From the NCBI GenBank assembly GCA_012934845.2, contig WNNJ02003540.1:1-64000 (forward strand): a stretch of DNA of 64,000 nucleotides, given 5' to 3'. Below the pieces are notes generated by a model. The model ran no database searches. It was not told the DNA's origin and saw nothing but the letters and a program-made list of their open reading frames with translations. This document shows positions 1 to 12,478 of this stretch, in pieces (position 1 is the stretch's first letter; each line of letters begins with the position of its first letter). Source of the stretch: Pomphorhynchus laevis (taxonomy: Eukaryota; Acanthocephala; Palaeacanthocephala; Echinorhynchida; Pomphorhynchidae). The translations under genes were made by a program, and so were the position numbers.

Positions 1-240
1 TATAATTCAAATTATATTTTCATATAATTTTTTTATAGTTTAAATTTAATTTTAAACTATTAAAATTTAATTAAATTTAATTAAAAAATATATATAATTA
101 TATTAATAAATATATTTTTAATTTAATTTTTTTATGTTCCATTAAATTTCTAAACGTTTACTCACAAACGATGGATGAACGGCTTTAAAAATTGAAAAAA
201 AAATAAAGTAACAAAAATTTAATTAAGTTTAAACGTAAGT

Positions 241-1554
241 TTAGAATCTAAATTTTGTGAAGAACCAGAAATTCTTGCCTGCCATCAAGCTATAAGTAAA
301 AAAAGATAAATTATCAAATGAACCATAAGTAAAATAAAAATACCGTTCCTGTAGTTTCGAACGTACTTCATCCTTTGCTTTGCGTTTTAATTCCTTATCT
401 CTTAAAGCTTCTTTGTTGACTTTCTTCGTGTTGAATTTGCTATCGAGAACGTATCTTAATAAAAGCAATAGAGTTAAAAGAGACATTGAATGTAGTTGCA
501 ATTTAGGTAATCCGAAGACTGTCTTGAAACCCAATGATTATCATAGGTTTGCTTTTAGCCAAGGATCTGTATTAATGAGTACGACACTGTATATATTAAA
601 CATTGAACCGTTTAATATTTTAAACAGATGCACAAAATCTCAAATATGTCACTAGTCAAGCATATAACTTATAAACTCATTTAGTACAACTCAGGTTGTG
701 ATTACAACTTTTATAATTTATAATTTATATTATATATCATTTATATCATTTATATTAAATGATTAATATTATTATAATATAATAATTTGCTAAAATATCT
801 AATTTGATCAAAATTCGGTATTTGTGTGAATAAGAACGTGTAAAGTGATTAACGAATCGCCCACAAATAATCGTAATGACTGTAGTTTTCAGTCATTTAG
901 TCGTTCTCTTAAACGTTCACCTAACGACGTTTTTATTAATTTAACGTCCACATAAACTAAATATGAAGGATCAGTCAAAAACATTTTCAGTTGACGTTTA
1001 GGCAACACTGAGGAGTATCCATACCGGATGGATAATAACAAGGAAATGTTAGTTATTAGGATTGTTCGTGTCCACACCATTCGGCAACAACCGCACTGAT
1101 ATATTAATAAACTTAAATAAAGTATATTTATTGCAAGCATTAGATCAAATAAAGTCAAGCAATTTAGGGACAACAGAAATTCACTGGAAGATGTAATAAT
1201 AAAATTCAAATTCATATGGAAAAGCAATGAGTAAAACACGTTAAAAATACAATCCACTGTGAGTAATTGCTAGATAACCAGCAAAGTAGAAAACAAAGCA
1301 AACCTCGTGGGCAAGAGGTGTGTATAATTTGCAACCTTTACGAATGGCTTCATTCTAAGCATCTTCTTTTGTTTACGCTTGGGCATGCGTCTGGTGATTT
1401 TCCTTGGATATCGATCGAGTCCAGCAACCAAGGCATGCGGGTATGCACGATCACTGGTACTGTTATCGAAGTTCTTAACAATAACTGCCTTACGACCAGC
1501 ATAACGGCCGCATAACATTATTACGATTCTGCCCGATTTCAAAATCTTGCCCAT
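241..1554 (-). CDS. RPL27: Ribosomal protein L27 (eL27), three exons
   Basis: Structural protein of the large (60S) cytosolic ribosomal subunit. Exons on the minus strand: 1554-1304, 454-344, 289-241. Splicing at GT/AG sites gives 136 residues, the same length as human RPL27. The start matches the family (MGK..K.G..V), followed by [32 protein letters not shown] and the conserved C-terminus [12 protein letters not shown]. Intron 1 (1303-455, 849 nt) splits the Arg codon of LLPTRY; intron 2 (343-290) is only 54 nt, a multiple of three and free of stops, so retention would insert 18 residues in frame, while removal restores the family length. The basic charge is typical of ribosomal proteins. 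The next feature upstream is TE debris, so the promoter should lie just above 1554; no clear motif was identified. Single-copy-looking, intact host gene. Confidence 0.96.
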
Positions 1555-1984
1555 TCGTGACAGTAAGCTCTACAAATTATTAATTAGTTTTCAAATAGAT
1601 GGATAGAAAAACAGATCAATCAAAACCATTTTTGACTTTGGCTCAAATTAAAAGGGATTAGAAACGGTTGTAAACAAAAGAGAATTAAAAGAAAACATCA
1701 GATCAGCGAAGTAAACGTATTTTATAAATGAAAAATAAAAATAAATAATTATAAATAATTAATAATTGTTATATCCATAATGTTTTTCGCTTAATAGTTT
1801 AAATTTACTTTTAATAATATTTTGTTGATTTGTATATTGCAAATTTAAATTTTTAATAATATTTTGTTGATTTATACTTTTTTATTATAAGAAAAAGAAA
1901 TTTTTCATCAAACTTAGTCAGAATAATCAAAATAATCAGAAATAATAACTTGCCAGTAGAAAAAATCAGAATAGGGAACTGAGT
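1555..1984. other. AT-rich intergenic stretch upstream of RPL27
   Basis: About 430 bases, very AT-rich, holding the presumed RPL27 promoter and 5' UTR. A short unit (ttaataatattttgttgatt) recurs around 1811-1871. No gene seen. Confidence 0.5.
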
Positions 1985-2126
1985 TTACGTATTTTATACT
2001 ATATATAATTTAAAAATAAAGATAAATAATGAATAATAAATAATTACAAGATTTAATATAATTTATATTTATACAAAGTTAAAATTAAAAATTAAAAATA
2101 AAAATCGATTTTTAGGTAAACAAATA
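1985..2126. repeat. Left copy of a ~142-bp direct repeat flanking a PLE remnant
   Basis: Runs from ttacgtattttatactatat to ggtaaacaaata and recurs at 2630-2771 with no difference noticed by eye. The 503 bases between the copies hold a Penelope-like element fragment. The sequence resembles the reverse complement of the PLE terminal block seen at 48.2-48.4 kb, so these may be PLE terminal repeats. Confidence 0.7.
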
Positions 2127-2430
2127 ACCTAGTTTAAAATATGTATCTATTAAATTATTTAAATGATTTTGAAGAAAGCCAATATCATTACATATTGTTG
2201 CAATTCTTAAAATTTCATTATTTAATGTATTATATTTTATATTATATGGTATGCATGAATGCTCATGCAAAAATATGTTTCTTGTAAATTTAAATATGTC
2301 ATCTTTACGATATAAATTAATAATAGTTTTAGTTAATGTTAATTTAATGTTCATATCTAGATATACACCTTCTTTATCATTAATATTAATTTTGTTAAGA
2401 ATAAGGCTACCTGGATAAATTTGTTCGTTT
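2127..2430 (-). mobile_element. Penelope-like element, C-terminal coding fragment
   Basis: Minus-strand reading encodes about 80 residues (MNIKLTLTKT..NLYRKDDIFKFTRN..HEHSCIPYNIKYNTLNNEILRIATICND) that match nearly word for word the region after the RT palm in the PLE copies at 30.6 kb and 47.8 kb. Upstream it breaks off after a piece matching PESLILNKTNIND. The RT catalytic motifs are absent, so this is a truncated copy. Confidence 0.8.
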
Positions 2431-2629
2431 ATTGAGCATTATAAGCTTGTAAGTTTAAATATGTCCATTTTTGTTTTTTATAAATAATAAAAAATAAATA
2501 TATAAAATATATATTTATAAATATATATAAATATAAATATCAATAAATATAAATATCAATATCAATAATTGTTCATATTTGTGATCAGAATTAAATAAGC
2601 TAACTGAGTCTACGTATTTTATATTGCAA

Positions 2630-2771
2630 ATTACGTATTTTATACTATATATAATTTAAAAATAAAGATAAATAATGAATAATAAATAATTACAAGATTT
2701 AATATAATTTATATTTATACAAAGTTAAAATTAAAAATTAAAAATAAAAATCGATTTTTAGGTAAACAAAT
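2630..2771. repeat. Right copy of the ~142-bp direct repeat
   Basis: Second copy of 1985-2126, on the far side of the PLE fragment. See that entry. Confidence 0.7.
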
Positions 2772-4344
2772 ATCTTTTGTTTGTAATTAAAAAGAGAAAT
2801 AGAAGAGGAATAAATACGAATATTTTAAATTTATAAAATTAAGATAATTATTTTAATTAATAAATTAAATTTTGTGTTTAATACAATTAGAGCTTTGGTC
2901 ATTCTATGTTCACTAGAATTTGTTCGTCAATTTTTACAATTCATATATTTCATTTAGAGGTTAAAACTATGTTTCATTTAGTTATGATGGAATATCACAT
3001 TTATATAAGATATGTATCAAGATGAAATATTAAAAGTCATGATGGAATATACATCATTTTATTATGATGTATCCGAATTAGGAATAAAGGACACTTTGGC
3101 AATCAGGAAGAACATAGGACATCAAGAGAAACTTCTATTTGTAAAAATTAAAAAATTAAAAATTAAATTCAGATTAAAATAGTTTAGAAACAGTTGTAAT
3201 AAAACAAAAGAGAATTAGAAGAGGAAATCAAATCAGGTAACTGAGTAAATGTATTATATAATATTTATAAATTAAGAATAAAGATAACTAATTATAAACA
3301 ATTAATAATTATTTATAAATAATTAATATAAAGAATTTATATTTATGTAAAGTTAAAAGAAAAAATCAATTTTTATGAATTGACTTATAAATAATATACG
3401 ATATAACGGTCACATAGATCATCAGGAATATTTGCTATTTGTAAGAGGAATTATTTTAATGAATTGATTCATAAATAATATACAATATATCCGGATAAAT
3501 AATATACAATATATCCGGATAAAGAATAGAGGTCAGATAGGTCATCAGGAGGAACTGCTATTTGTAATATAGATTTTGTAAAATAAAATATGATCCGACT
3601 TTAACTCTAGGAGGTGCGTTATCATCAATTGTGGTTATGCGTTATCATTAAATGATATAGAGGAATTTCAATAACAAATCCCTATTTTTCGTATTGTTTT
3701 GATACAATCCATCGCTTTAGAGCAGAACGGAACGCTACAATATTTAATTTAAAGAATCAATTTAAATAATTAAAATCTAGAATTAATTTAAATCAAGACG
3801 AGTAGTGTATCCAAACATAAATGAATTTTACTTTTGCACATAACGCTATTTCTAATTCGTTCTTAATAAATTCCTATTTACCATTTATCGTTTCTGCGAT
3901 AAATCCCAATTTGTTTTAGTATATTTCAATTAATTTTGATTTTTATATGTAAAAATAACGTTTAACGCTTTACTGATTACATGAGGACGTTCAATTCTTA
4001 TTTTTCTGAAATTAAAAATTGCTTCTAAAAAAGGATAAATCCTTCAGTTATACCTATATGCATTCAGAATTTAAAATGATTTTATCTAAAAAATAGATAA
4101 AGCTTTCATTGGGAAAATATTAAGGCCAAATGAAAATTTTTTTGAAAATGACTAAGTAAGAACGGAAGATAAAAAAGCCCTACAATAATACAATTTTCAA
4201 CTCAAAAACAAGACTTTATTAAATTAACCTTTAATTTTACATATAAAATGCATAACAAATCGTGTAGCACATGGGCCCCGGCATAAAAAATGTCCTTTCT
4301 AACATTATGGATGTTTATGGATAAACTTTGGAATGGATCCCATG
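2772..4344. other. AT-rich stretch with degraded PLE-terminal-like debris
   Basis: No gene. Around 3020-3560 several short blocks (tcatcaggagga, aattgact.ataaataata, aaaaatcaatttttatgaattgac) resemble the reverse complement of the PLE terminal block, in two or three decayed tandem versions; the unit ataaataatatacaatatatccg is duplicated near 3475-3520. From 3560 to 4344 nothing is recognisable. Confidence 0.45.
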
Positions 4345-4440
4345 AATAATAATACAAATTTATTTAATGTGGCAAATGCGTACATGTCATTCATGTCAAG
4401 CATGAATGACATGAATGACATGAATGATCCAGCAGCTGGA
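4345..4440 (-). repeat. Solo L2-like LINE 3' end plus short tandem repeat
   Basis: On the minus strand 4350-4383 reads as the 3' terminus ACGCATTTGCCAC.TTAAATAAA, shared with the longer L2-like tails at 4.57 kb and 22.2 kb. It is followed by three copies of catgaatga (4401-4427) and a small palindrome around agcagctgg. No coding sequence is attached. Confidence 0.5.
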
Positions 4441-4564
4441 TCTACCATCCAGCTGCTAAATGCGAATTTTTAACTAAAAGATTTTTTACAATTTTCGTAA
4501 ATTTAAATAACTATGTACAAAGCGCGCGGTTCGCACGCATTTGCCAGTTAAAAATAAATTTATC

Positions 4565-5105
4565 TTTATATATTAAGATTTATTTTAACGTGGCAAATGC
4601 GTGCCAGCGCACGCTTACATGACCACAACAAAACAAAATGTAAATCATGTGTCGAGAAGGTGTGAACGGAGAAGGTGTTTGAATGCGATCGATAAAGGAG
4701 AAAGCGAGGTGGACGTCGAGAGAGTTGATTCCAGGCGAGTGGGCTGCGACGAGGAAGGATCGGATACCGTAGTTGTTGGAGTAATTGGGAACGTGGAGTA
4801 AGAGGGTATGACAGGAACGAAGCGATACCGAGGTGGGGCGAGTATCGTCTAAAAAAGAAAGGTTGATGAACGATGGGGAGCCGACAGCGATGAGACGAAA
4901 AGTTACTACAAGAAGGTGGAGTTTGATGCGGATGTGGATGGTGGGCCAGGAGAGTTGGGCAAAATATGTGGATGTGTGATCGAAGCGACGAAGACGAAAG
5001 AGCACTCGAACGGCGGAGTTGATTATTTGTTGTAAGGGTAGGATGATGGATTTTGGAGAATTACTGCTGAGGCAGTAATCGATTTACGGAAAAGAACGCA
5101 GTAAC
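4565..5105 (-). mobile_element. L2-like LINE, 3' coding tail
   Basis: Minus-strand reading gives the region downstream of the RT of an L2/CR1-group LINE: IDYC.S, a block with INSAVRVL.RLRRFDHTSTY.AQLSW..IHIRIK, then HTLLLHVPNYSNNYG.RSFLVAA and a short C-terminus. The order (tail helix block, then FLVAAP..WN type motif) is typical of these elements. It ends at the shared 3' terminus GCACGCATTTGCCACGTTAAA. No RT palm or endonuclease is present: 5'-truncated, with frameshifts. Confidence 0.7.
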
Positions 5106-5640
5106 ATATAGAAAGGCATATCATGTAAAAAGCACGTAATAGGAAATGCAACACGGAACATTGCCTGATATATTCTTAGTTTTCTTTTGAAAGTACTAAG
5201 GGAACTGCATCCAACGATGTCTGCATAAAGGTTGTTCCAAAGCTCAACAATTCTTCGATCAAATTATATCGCACTCAATTTCTGAACCCTGCTTCTTCGA
5301 ACAGTTAAAGAATGACCTCGAAGAACATTTGAACCAAGTAATTGAACACTACTCCGAAGATGATGATGGATACGTTAGAATAAATGCCAAACAAGGCACA
5401 TATCCATGTACCGAGGGGTCCATGTGACGGTATCAAGTCCTAGTGATCTCAGTTTGTCTTCATAAGGCAGCGACGCCAACGTTGGTGCTAGTTTTGTTGC
5501 CCTGCGAAGTACCCTCTCTGATTTCTTATGTTCATGCACAGTACGTGGATATACAGCAGGAGCAGCATATAAAATTCTACTCAATACATGTGCTAAAATC
5601 AGAAACCGAAGAGCAGTCGGATCAACGCGAACATATTATG
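5106..5640 (-). mobile_element. CR1-like LINE, 3' coding tail
   Basis: Minus-strand frame reads RILYAAPAVYPRT..HEHKKSERVLRRATKLAPTL..LPYEDKLRSLGL, then after breaks a histidine/arginine stretch, a W-N-N-L motif and STFKRKLR. This is the conserved post-RT tail of CR1/jockey-group LINEs (RVLRRATK, LPYEDRL, WN.L, F..L). Truncated at the 5' side and directly abutting the L2-like tail. Confidence 0.7.
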
Positions 5641-6979
5641 TTATGAGTTTAACCAATATAAGCGAAATTTAGTCCAAATTATAATCTAAATACGCGAATA
5701 CAATGCTGTATTTTTGATAAAATTAACGAACTATCTGCCATATAAATGATTTCATCATTACAAAAATGTTGCAACAATTTCAACTAATATAAATGAACTT
5801 ATCTTATAAATCCAATATTGTATATCAAATCCAATAAGATATTTCAGCGTTTTAAAAGGCTTCCATTAAAAATGGCACCGTCATTTTTAAAGCAAAAAAT
5901 CCACATTCGACAAAAAGGCTAATTGGAAATGATACCGTCCATCAAAGAGTTCTGGGCTCATTATTCATAACACTCATTCGAAAGTGCACATCAGAAATAA
6001 CAAATCTTAACTTTTAAGATTAATTTAAAATTAACTAAATTAAAATCATTTGAATAACAAAATTTTGTAATTATATTTTCCATACTAAACCTTTGAGAGG
6101 TAACTAATAGGGATTAGTTACCTAATCCCTATTAGTGATTAGAATAGGGATTCAGATAGGGATTCTAGCTATTGATAACTAATCACCCTGTTGAGGTCTC
6201 CAGATTGTTCAAAATTGAACATATATTGATTTAAGAAATCGGTGATATTAAAGACTGATAGACTTCTCGATGAACCTATAATGAAATGGCAAAAATAATC
6301 TCTAGAGTGAAAAATTGTAGAATCATGAGATACTATAAGAGCCCAACTAAGCGCAAAATACTATATTCACGTATAATAATACAAATTTATTTAACGTGGC
6401 AAATGCGTACAAGACGGAAACTAGATCGTTCAAAACTAGTTCGTTCATATGGAAACTAGTCTGTTCAAATTAATATTTTTTGGTTTAAAATGATAGTTCC
6501 GTCAGCTAATAAGAGCATATAATGCTCATATTTTTATCTAATCTTTTAGGAATCTCAGCAACCACTCAAATATTCGCAAACATCGCAAAAACTGCCACAC
6601 TAAACTGCTGAGTAATTTGAAAATACGAAAGAATTTGAATGAATTATGGTCTTCGATATTATCGAAGTACAATGTATTGTTCAATGTAAAGTTCTTAATC
6701 AGCAACACTAGTTTATTTGGCAATGCAGATCAAAAAGAAATTATATAATCCACATATGAAAGGACTGAATTAGGTTATATAATTTATTTTTGATCCGGAG
6801 CCAAATAAACTAAACGTGTTGCGAATTCAAAATATTCATCATTAAAATGTTGGATACTAATAGACCATTGATCTTTCACAAATGTATAACAATTCTGCTA
6901 CTTGAATTTAAAAACCTTCGACCAAACAATTATATTTCAGACTTTTATGTTTGGAGATATCCAATTTTTTAAATTCGAT
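5641..6979. other. Gene-free interval with one solo LINE 3' end
   Basis: AT-rich. At 6383-6408 the minus strand carries the L2-like 3' terminus (ACGCATTTGCCACGTTAAATAAA) with no coding sequence. Around 6110-6170 a tandem of the words actaatagggattagt / gattcagatagggattc is visible. Otherwise nothing recognisable. Confidence 0.5.
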
Positions 6980-7550
6980 ATATCCCACATATTTTACAAT
7001 TTTTACAATTTTTTATGTATACCTGCGGTATTTCCGTGTACACGTGGTGAGATGAATGAGCTTGAAAATGTCCTCCGTAGGTTGACGAGATCGTGCCATT
7101 CCCTCAGAAAGTTGTCTTATAAGGACCGTTTGCGCAATATAGGAGTTCTTTCAGTCCGTAATAGTATAGTATATCTTGATATGTTGTTTTAGGGATATGT
7201 TATTCGAACGTGACAGATTCCCGGTTAACTGTATTCAGCGAAGCCAGCGAACTACTGACCGATGTCACTCTCTTACTGTGAGGACCCTGCATCAGGCAAA
7301 CACGGAAGACTATATCGCCTTTCTCATCGAGTGGTGAAGCTTTGTAACAAACTTCCATGGAATATTATCAACATGTCAAATAGAGTGGACTTCAAACGCT
7401 AATTACATGGCTTTGCACAGGCTCTAATTTCAATATCCCGTTTCCGGATTAAGATTTTGTTGACATAAAATTAGTTTTACTGTGAGCAGACAAAACAGCT
7501 GAATGGTTATAGTCTTGCATGTTATAATAATAAATAAATCCCACATAAGT
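6980..7550 (+). mobile_element. CR1-like LINE, 3' tail fragment
   Basis: Plus-strand reading gives VFPCTRGEMNELENVLRRLTRSC.SLRKLSYKDRLRNIGVLSVR then, with stops and shifts, remnants of the W-N..F tail and a 3' end with acaaaacagct followed by ttgcatgttataataataaataa. The ENVLRR and LSYKDRL motifs match the tails at 5.5 kb and 20.4 kb. 5'-truncated and decayed. Confidence 0.65.
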
Positions 7551-7669
7551 TACACAATAATATTTTATAATTCCATTGAAACAGATTATTTGTGTATGCG
7601 AAAAAATAGGATAATATAAATTAGGATAATATTTTTATAAAAAATAATAATAATTATTAAATACAACAG

Positions 7670-10110
7670 CAGTAAAAGAGCATAGAGATCGTACAGGCTG
7701 GGTACAGGGTAAAAAAACAAATATCAATGAAAATCCGAGTGTCCTAAGTTAGTACATTCTTCAGAATTTTCTTGAAGGACAAAATACTGGAGGCCGAAAC
7801 CACTTGATTTGGTAGCTTATTCCAGCTTTTCCACGTTCGGTTGACAATTGTGTTAAATCTTCTTCGTGGGCGAATGTGGGTCTTTAACGTGTGGGGATGT
7901 CCCTTTAATCTGTTTGAATTTCGAAGTTCGAGCAGTTTACGACAAACATGTCCCATGTGCATTTTTGAACATTAAGCGTTGTCCAAACAAACATTAAATC
8001 AGAGGACTTTAAACATTTCTTCACTGTGGTCACACCAAGTGCGTGGAGTCAAAAAATGTATGAGAGCTTGCGTTGGGTGGGTACAAGATGTGTGGCCTTG
8101 CGTAATATGGTTTCGTACAGGTTCATCTATTTCGTAGTTTAAGGGTAGCAGGCAGGTGAAGCGTATCTTATTAAATATAAGACATAAGCATAGAAATTAA
8201 CTTAAAACTGGATGCGTCAAGCTAACCAATGGTTCTTCTAATAACTCCTAAAATTCGACGGCATTTAGCAACTGTGTGACTGGTATGTTGGATGGTCGAT
8301 AAGCTTCTATTTACGATCACTCCAAGGTCTTGAAATAGGGAAACTGTTTTAATTTCTCTTCTGTCAATAATATTTTACGAATTGATGTGTAGATGTCCAA
8401 TGCGCATATGTTTTGACTTATCAAGGTTTTATACCAGTCCCCATTGATTACACTATACCTTAATATTATCAGTCTCTCTGGAGTATCATTGGATCTCGGT
8501 TATCGATTATTAGTCGCCAAATTTTCAAGTCGTCGGCATATAAACTACATGGACTCGAAATAGCTGTAGTAAGCTCGTTGATATAAATAATAAAGAGTAA
8601 TAGACTGAGTACCGATCCCTGAGGAACAACGCGTCCAGTAGTTATTGTCTTTGACATATGTTTATTGGCCAATACAGTAATCTTCCGATTTCTAAGGAAA
8701 GAGTTAATCCAATTTAGAAGGGTTCCTCTGATGCCGTACTGTTCCAGCGTAATAAGGAGGATATCATAGTATATCTGATCAAATGATTTGCTGAAGTCGA
8801 AAAACAAAACATCAACACTAACTCCAGCCTCGGCATATCTGATTCAATAACTTCTCGCAAGTACGAGGTTTGTGACAGTAGATCTTCCTGGGCGGAAACC
8901 ATGCTGGTTGTCGCAGAGTACTTGGTTCCCTTCTAGGTGCCCGATGATTCGTATACAAAGCAGTTTCTCTTGCACTTTACAAGCAACGCAGGTAAGGCTT
9001 ATTGGCCGATAGTTGCTTGCTAGATTACGGTCGCTTTTTTTAGAGGTCGGATTGTAGAACATTTCAATCTGATGGTATACAGCCTGTTAACAAGGAGAAA
9101 TCGAATATGGTGTGTAAAGGTTCATATATTACTGGTGCAAGTTCCCGAAGAAGAATTGAAGGAATATTGTCTGGTTCTGCCGCAATTGATGGTGGTAGCT
9201 TCAGAAGTTCGTTAAGTACCTCAAATTTATCAAATGATGTAAATTCGTAGCACGGATATTGAGCTGTGGAGACTCGGGGCAATACTGACAGGTAGGACAC
9301 TCTAGCGTGAATTGATCTAGGAAAATATTGGCAATTGCTTTGTTATCGAATGTGAGCTCCCGGTTTCCATAAATATAGAGTTGATCTCTGGGGTTGTTGA
9401 TTTAAATGAGCTGATATGTTTGAACAATTTACCGGGATATCTTTTTTGATGATCGACAAATATTGGAAACGAAGCACCTTCGTTTTTGACGTCAAACCAA
9501 ACGGGAGTTTTGTGGGATGTGTGCTGACGTTTTAAAGGAGATAAGTAATTTAGAGCATTGATCAAGGTAGATTTGAAATTTTCCCAGCATTGATATATGC
9601 CAATTACATATGGATTAGGCCATTGAATGTTTCGAATAGCTTGCGCTATACTTGCGAAATTTGCTTTGAAAGGATGCAATTCGGGTTTTGACGAGGGGGC
9701 TGTTTAAAAGAGACTGATAGAAAGCGTCAGCCTAATGACACAATGATCACTGTGGCCAATAGGGGGCTGAGAGAGATTTTATCAATTGTGGGTTGTCCTC
9801 GTGATAAGCAGAGGTCTAAAATAGCAGATGATTGCTTCCTCCTTTTAGTGGGTTCGTGAATATGCTGGGTTAGATTGAGATAGGTGAACGTATCAAGGAG
9901 ATTACATGATTCAACATCACAACAATGTGTCGAAGTATATAGGTCCCAATTGACATGAGGCATATTGAAGTGTCCTAGGATAATGATCGGTGATAAGCTT
10001 GTTAGGTGATGTCGTAAAGAGATACCAATCTTTTCAGTTGTGGAGCGTGGAGAGCGGTAAAATAAACCGATCTCTATATTTGTTGTATATGCTTAGACAG
10101 TTGGAGTACA
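7670..10110 (-). mobile_element. CR1-like LINE, degraded ORF2 (endonuclease end, RT, tail)
   Basis: Reading down the minus strand: endonuclease remnant (MPHVNWD..., LLDTF.YLNLTQHIHEPT, AILDLCLS, 9963-9727), linker (9679-9317), fingers with PDNIPSILLRELAPV (9300-9064), RT with RPISLTCVACKVQEK, QHGFRPGRST (9062-8844), FDFSKSFDQIYYDIL, GRVVPQGSVLSLLLFIIYINEL and SLYADDLKIW (8807-8469), and a tail with MHMGHVCRKLLELRNS...W.SWNKLP..V (7962-7744). The catalytic YADD is intact in sequence. At least five frame breaks are evident. Missing the N-terminal half of the endonuclease. Confidence 0.85.
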
Positions 10111-10379
10111 TGACGGAAATATTATTTTGAGAGTAATAAGAATAATAAGAATAATTAATAAGATAATATTTTTTATAATATTTTTTACAAAAGATACTTT
10201 ATTACCAACATACAAAAAATTGGTTACCATAAAATGGGCCTTTACCTTGTAAATTATATTTAAAATGCAATAAGAATTTAATAATTATTATAAAAATTAT
10301 TATTATTAATAATTTTATTATTTTTTAATTATTATTAATTTTTTAAAGAGAAGCAAATTATTAAACACACAGAAAGAAG

Positions 10380-11602
10380 CGGGTTACCCGCAAATGGGTC
10401 CCATATAGTTAGTCTAGCTTGAGTGATCAGGCATTGGGCGGAGGAAAGCAGATCGTGCACCTCGAATGCACCTGGAAGCTATCCTGCATAGCACTACATA
10501 TCGTTCAAGATATTTGGTCTTCTTTCTGTTTTCATGATGCCCAAAACAGTCGACGGGTGCCTTTGACTGGTTCGAAGGTGAAAATGCGCTGAAGACGCAT
10601 ACATCAAAGAAGGTTTTCACCGTTCGATCGCCAGAGGCCCGAGCATAAAACGTTCAGTCTTGCATCCTTGTTCCGATTAACACTTCAGTTAATTTTGACG
10701 CGATGAGGACAGCTATTGCGTCGTGCCTCATTGACGGTAATCCACCAAGCTTACATGCGCGAGCATGTGAAATTGAATTGCGCTCCCCACATTGGCATAT
10801 ACGTGGAGCGACACCGGGTAGGAGTCCGTAACGTGCTGCAACGGAATCTCGAAATTCAGCATTACTGATGCGTGTGTGTTCGTCGTATGTAGGGTATATT
10901 GTGAGCCATGATGAACAACCTTTTATCTTTAAATGACTAAGGGCTGTGCGCAGGAATTGATCAGACTTCTCGCGTACATCCGCAATTTTTCGATTCGTGC
11001 TATCTCGCATAGACGACCTTATATTAGACAAGATCATGTCATGCGCCTGAACGACTTTCGTTGAGGGCAAACCGTTAAGAGTTGGAGCGCATAGCATCTT
11101 GGAAGTTTCAAACTGCCCATATGGACCATCAGCTGGGTCATGAAGGTCAAGACCATCATCTTTAATTCCGAGCAAGCACAATTTCCAGAAAATATCATTT
11201 GTAGTGACGTCTACGCCAGTGCAGGCCTTCATAAACGATTTAGACGCTGAAATGGCTGGTTCAAACCATTCACTCTCACACAATGTCCTATGCAGTATGT
11301 GTGTCAGCTTAAATTGTATCGACCTTATTATCGCTATGTACGCCACTTAAACGTCTACATTTGCGATTTCACAAAGGTGATCGATCGATTTTGCTGATTC
11401 CTTAATCTTGGATTTAGTGTAGTCAGTCATAAATTGAACGTTCCCGATCGGCGCACCAAGCACTGATATGCCATTCTCGATAATGACCACAGGTACACTC
11501 AATAATTCAGACCGTATATAAGCCGGATTGTTTCCATTTGTATAGATCATGCACTTGGAAGTGTAGATGTAGAATCCGAAAGCCGGCCCGAGCTCTATTA
11601 GG
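10380..11602 (-). mobile_element. RLE-type LINE, C-terminal half (copy 1, family A)
   Basis: Minus-strand reading starts with LIELGPAFGFYIYTSKC (11602), continues through SVLGAPIGNVQFMTDYTKSK, QFKLTHILHR, then SSWLTIYPTYDEHTRISNAEFRDSVAARYGLLP and a zinc motif CQCGERNSISHARAC, followed by RHDAIAVLIASKL and, in another frame, MKTFFDVCVFSAFSPS...HHENRKKTKYLERYV. This is the thumb, zinc knuckle and PD-(D/E)xK-like endonuclease of an R2-group LINE. The RT palm is missing. The 3' end carries ACCCATTTGCGGG (about 10386-10400), shared with the copies at 14.36 kb and 44.5 kb. Confidence 0.8.
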
Positions 11603-11935
11603 CGTTACATCACTGAATGCACCTGGCGAGGAGGGCACCATTCTTTATTGCTTGCCAACTTTCGACTGTCACATCACGCACTCAACTTCTAAAATGTGTT
11701 GCTTGAGGAAGTCGTCACTGCTTCTTCGATGAAGTACTTCAAGCGACTGTGCCTAGCATGGATGAAGAATCGACACTTGCACTTTTACGGATATCCTGAA
11801 TCATGCTAGTTCAAATAATCTTGATGCGGACAATTTACTGATTATCATATATTAATTTGTAAACTTTTTTATCAGGCAAAACAGCTTTTCAGCTAACGCC
11901 TTGTATGCATTTTTTCAATGAATTATTAAAGTAAA
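11603..11935 (+). mobile_element. CR1-like LINE 3' end
   Basis: Plus strand encodes VLLEEVVTASSMKYFKRLC.AWMKNRHLHFYGYPESC and ends with acaaaacagcttttcagctaacgccttgtatg. Nearly the same sequence recurs at 19320-19575. The agctt...agct hairpin followed by TTGTATG is a shared 3' terminus of CR1-group copies here. Only the last few hundred bases survive. Confidence 0.7.
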
Positions 11936-12478
11936 AAACAAAATTCATTTATATTTTCGTCTTTTTCGACTTTTTCGACCCCAGCCAAGTATGGACCCCA
12001 ATCGAGTCTCCGTTCTTTCTTTTCTTTTCGTTTTGCAGGATTCGATTGGGATTTCTTTGGTTGGGTGTCGAGGATAAGAATTTTAGACAAAAATTAAAAA
12101 TGATAAACTGCTAAAATTCAATTTTAAAATAAAAATTCAAAATCATCATAAAAACAAAATTTGGATAAAATTGATATTACCAATAAAATAAAAAATATTT
12201 TGTAACAAAATATTTTTTGTCATTTAAACAATGACAAAAAAATGAAGATCGAATACATTTAATTATACTTTTCTTAATTTCTCTAATTTCTCTGACAAAG
12301 CACTTGTAGGCAAGCGCAATATAAAATTAATATATACGTCCAAATTTAAAAAATAATCAAACAAATTTCAAACAAGATAAACAAAAAATTATTAAAAACA
12401 TTTGATTTTTAAATTGTAAAATAAAACATATTTTTTAATTAATTTATTTTTAATTTATTATTATTTATTACAATTGAG
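11936..12478. other. AT-rich gene-free interval
   Basis: Contains a pyrimidine-rich patch (11955-12070) and AT-rich DNA. No gene or element recognised. Confidence 0.4.

Noticed and set aside
889-1257. Minus-strand open stretch of about 120 codons
   Set aside because: Lies wholly within RPL27 intron 1 with no recognisable composition or motif.
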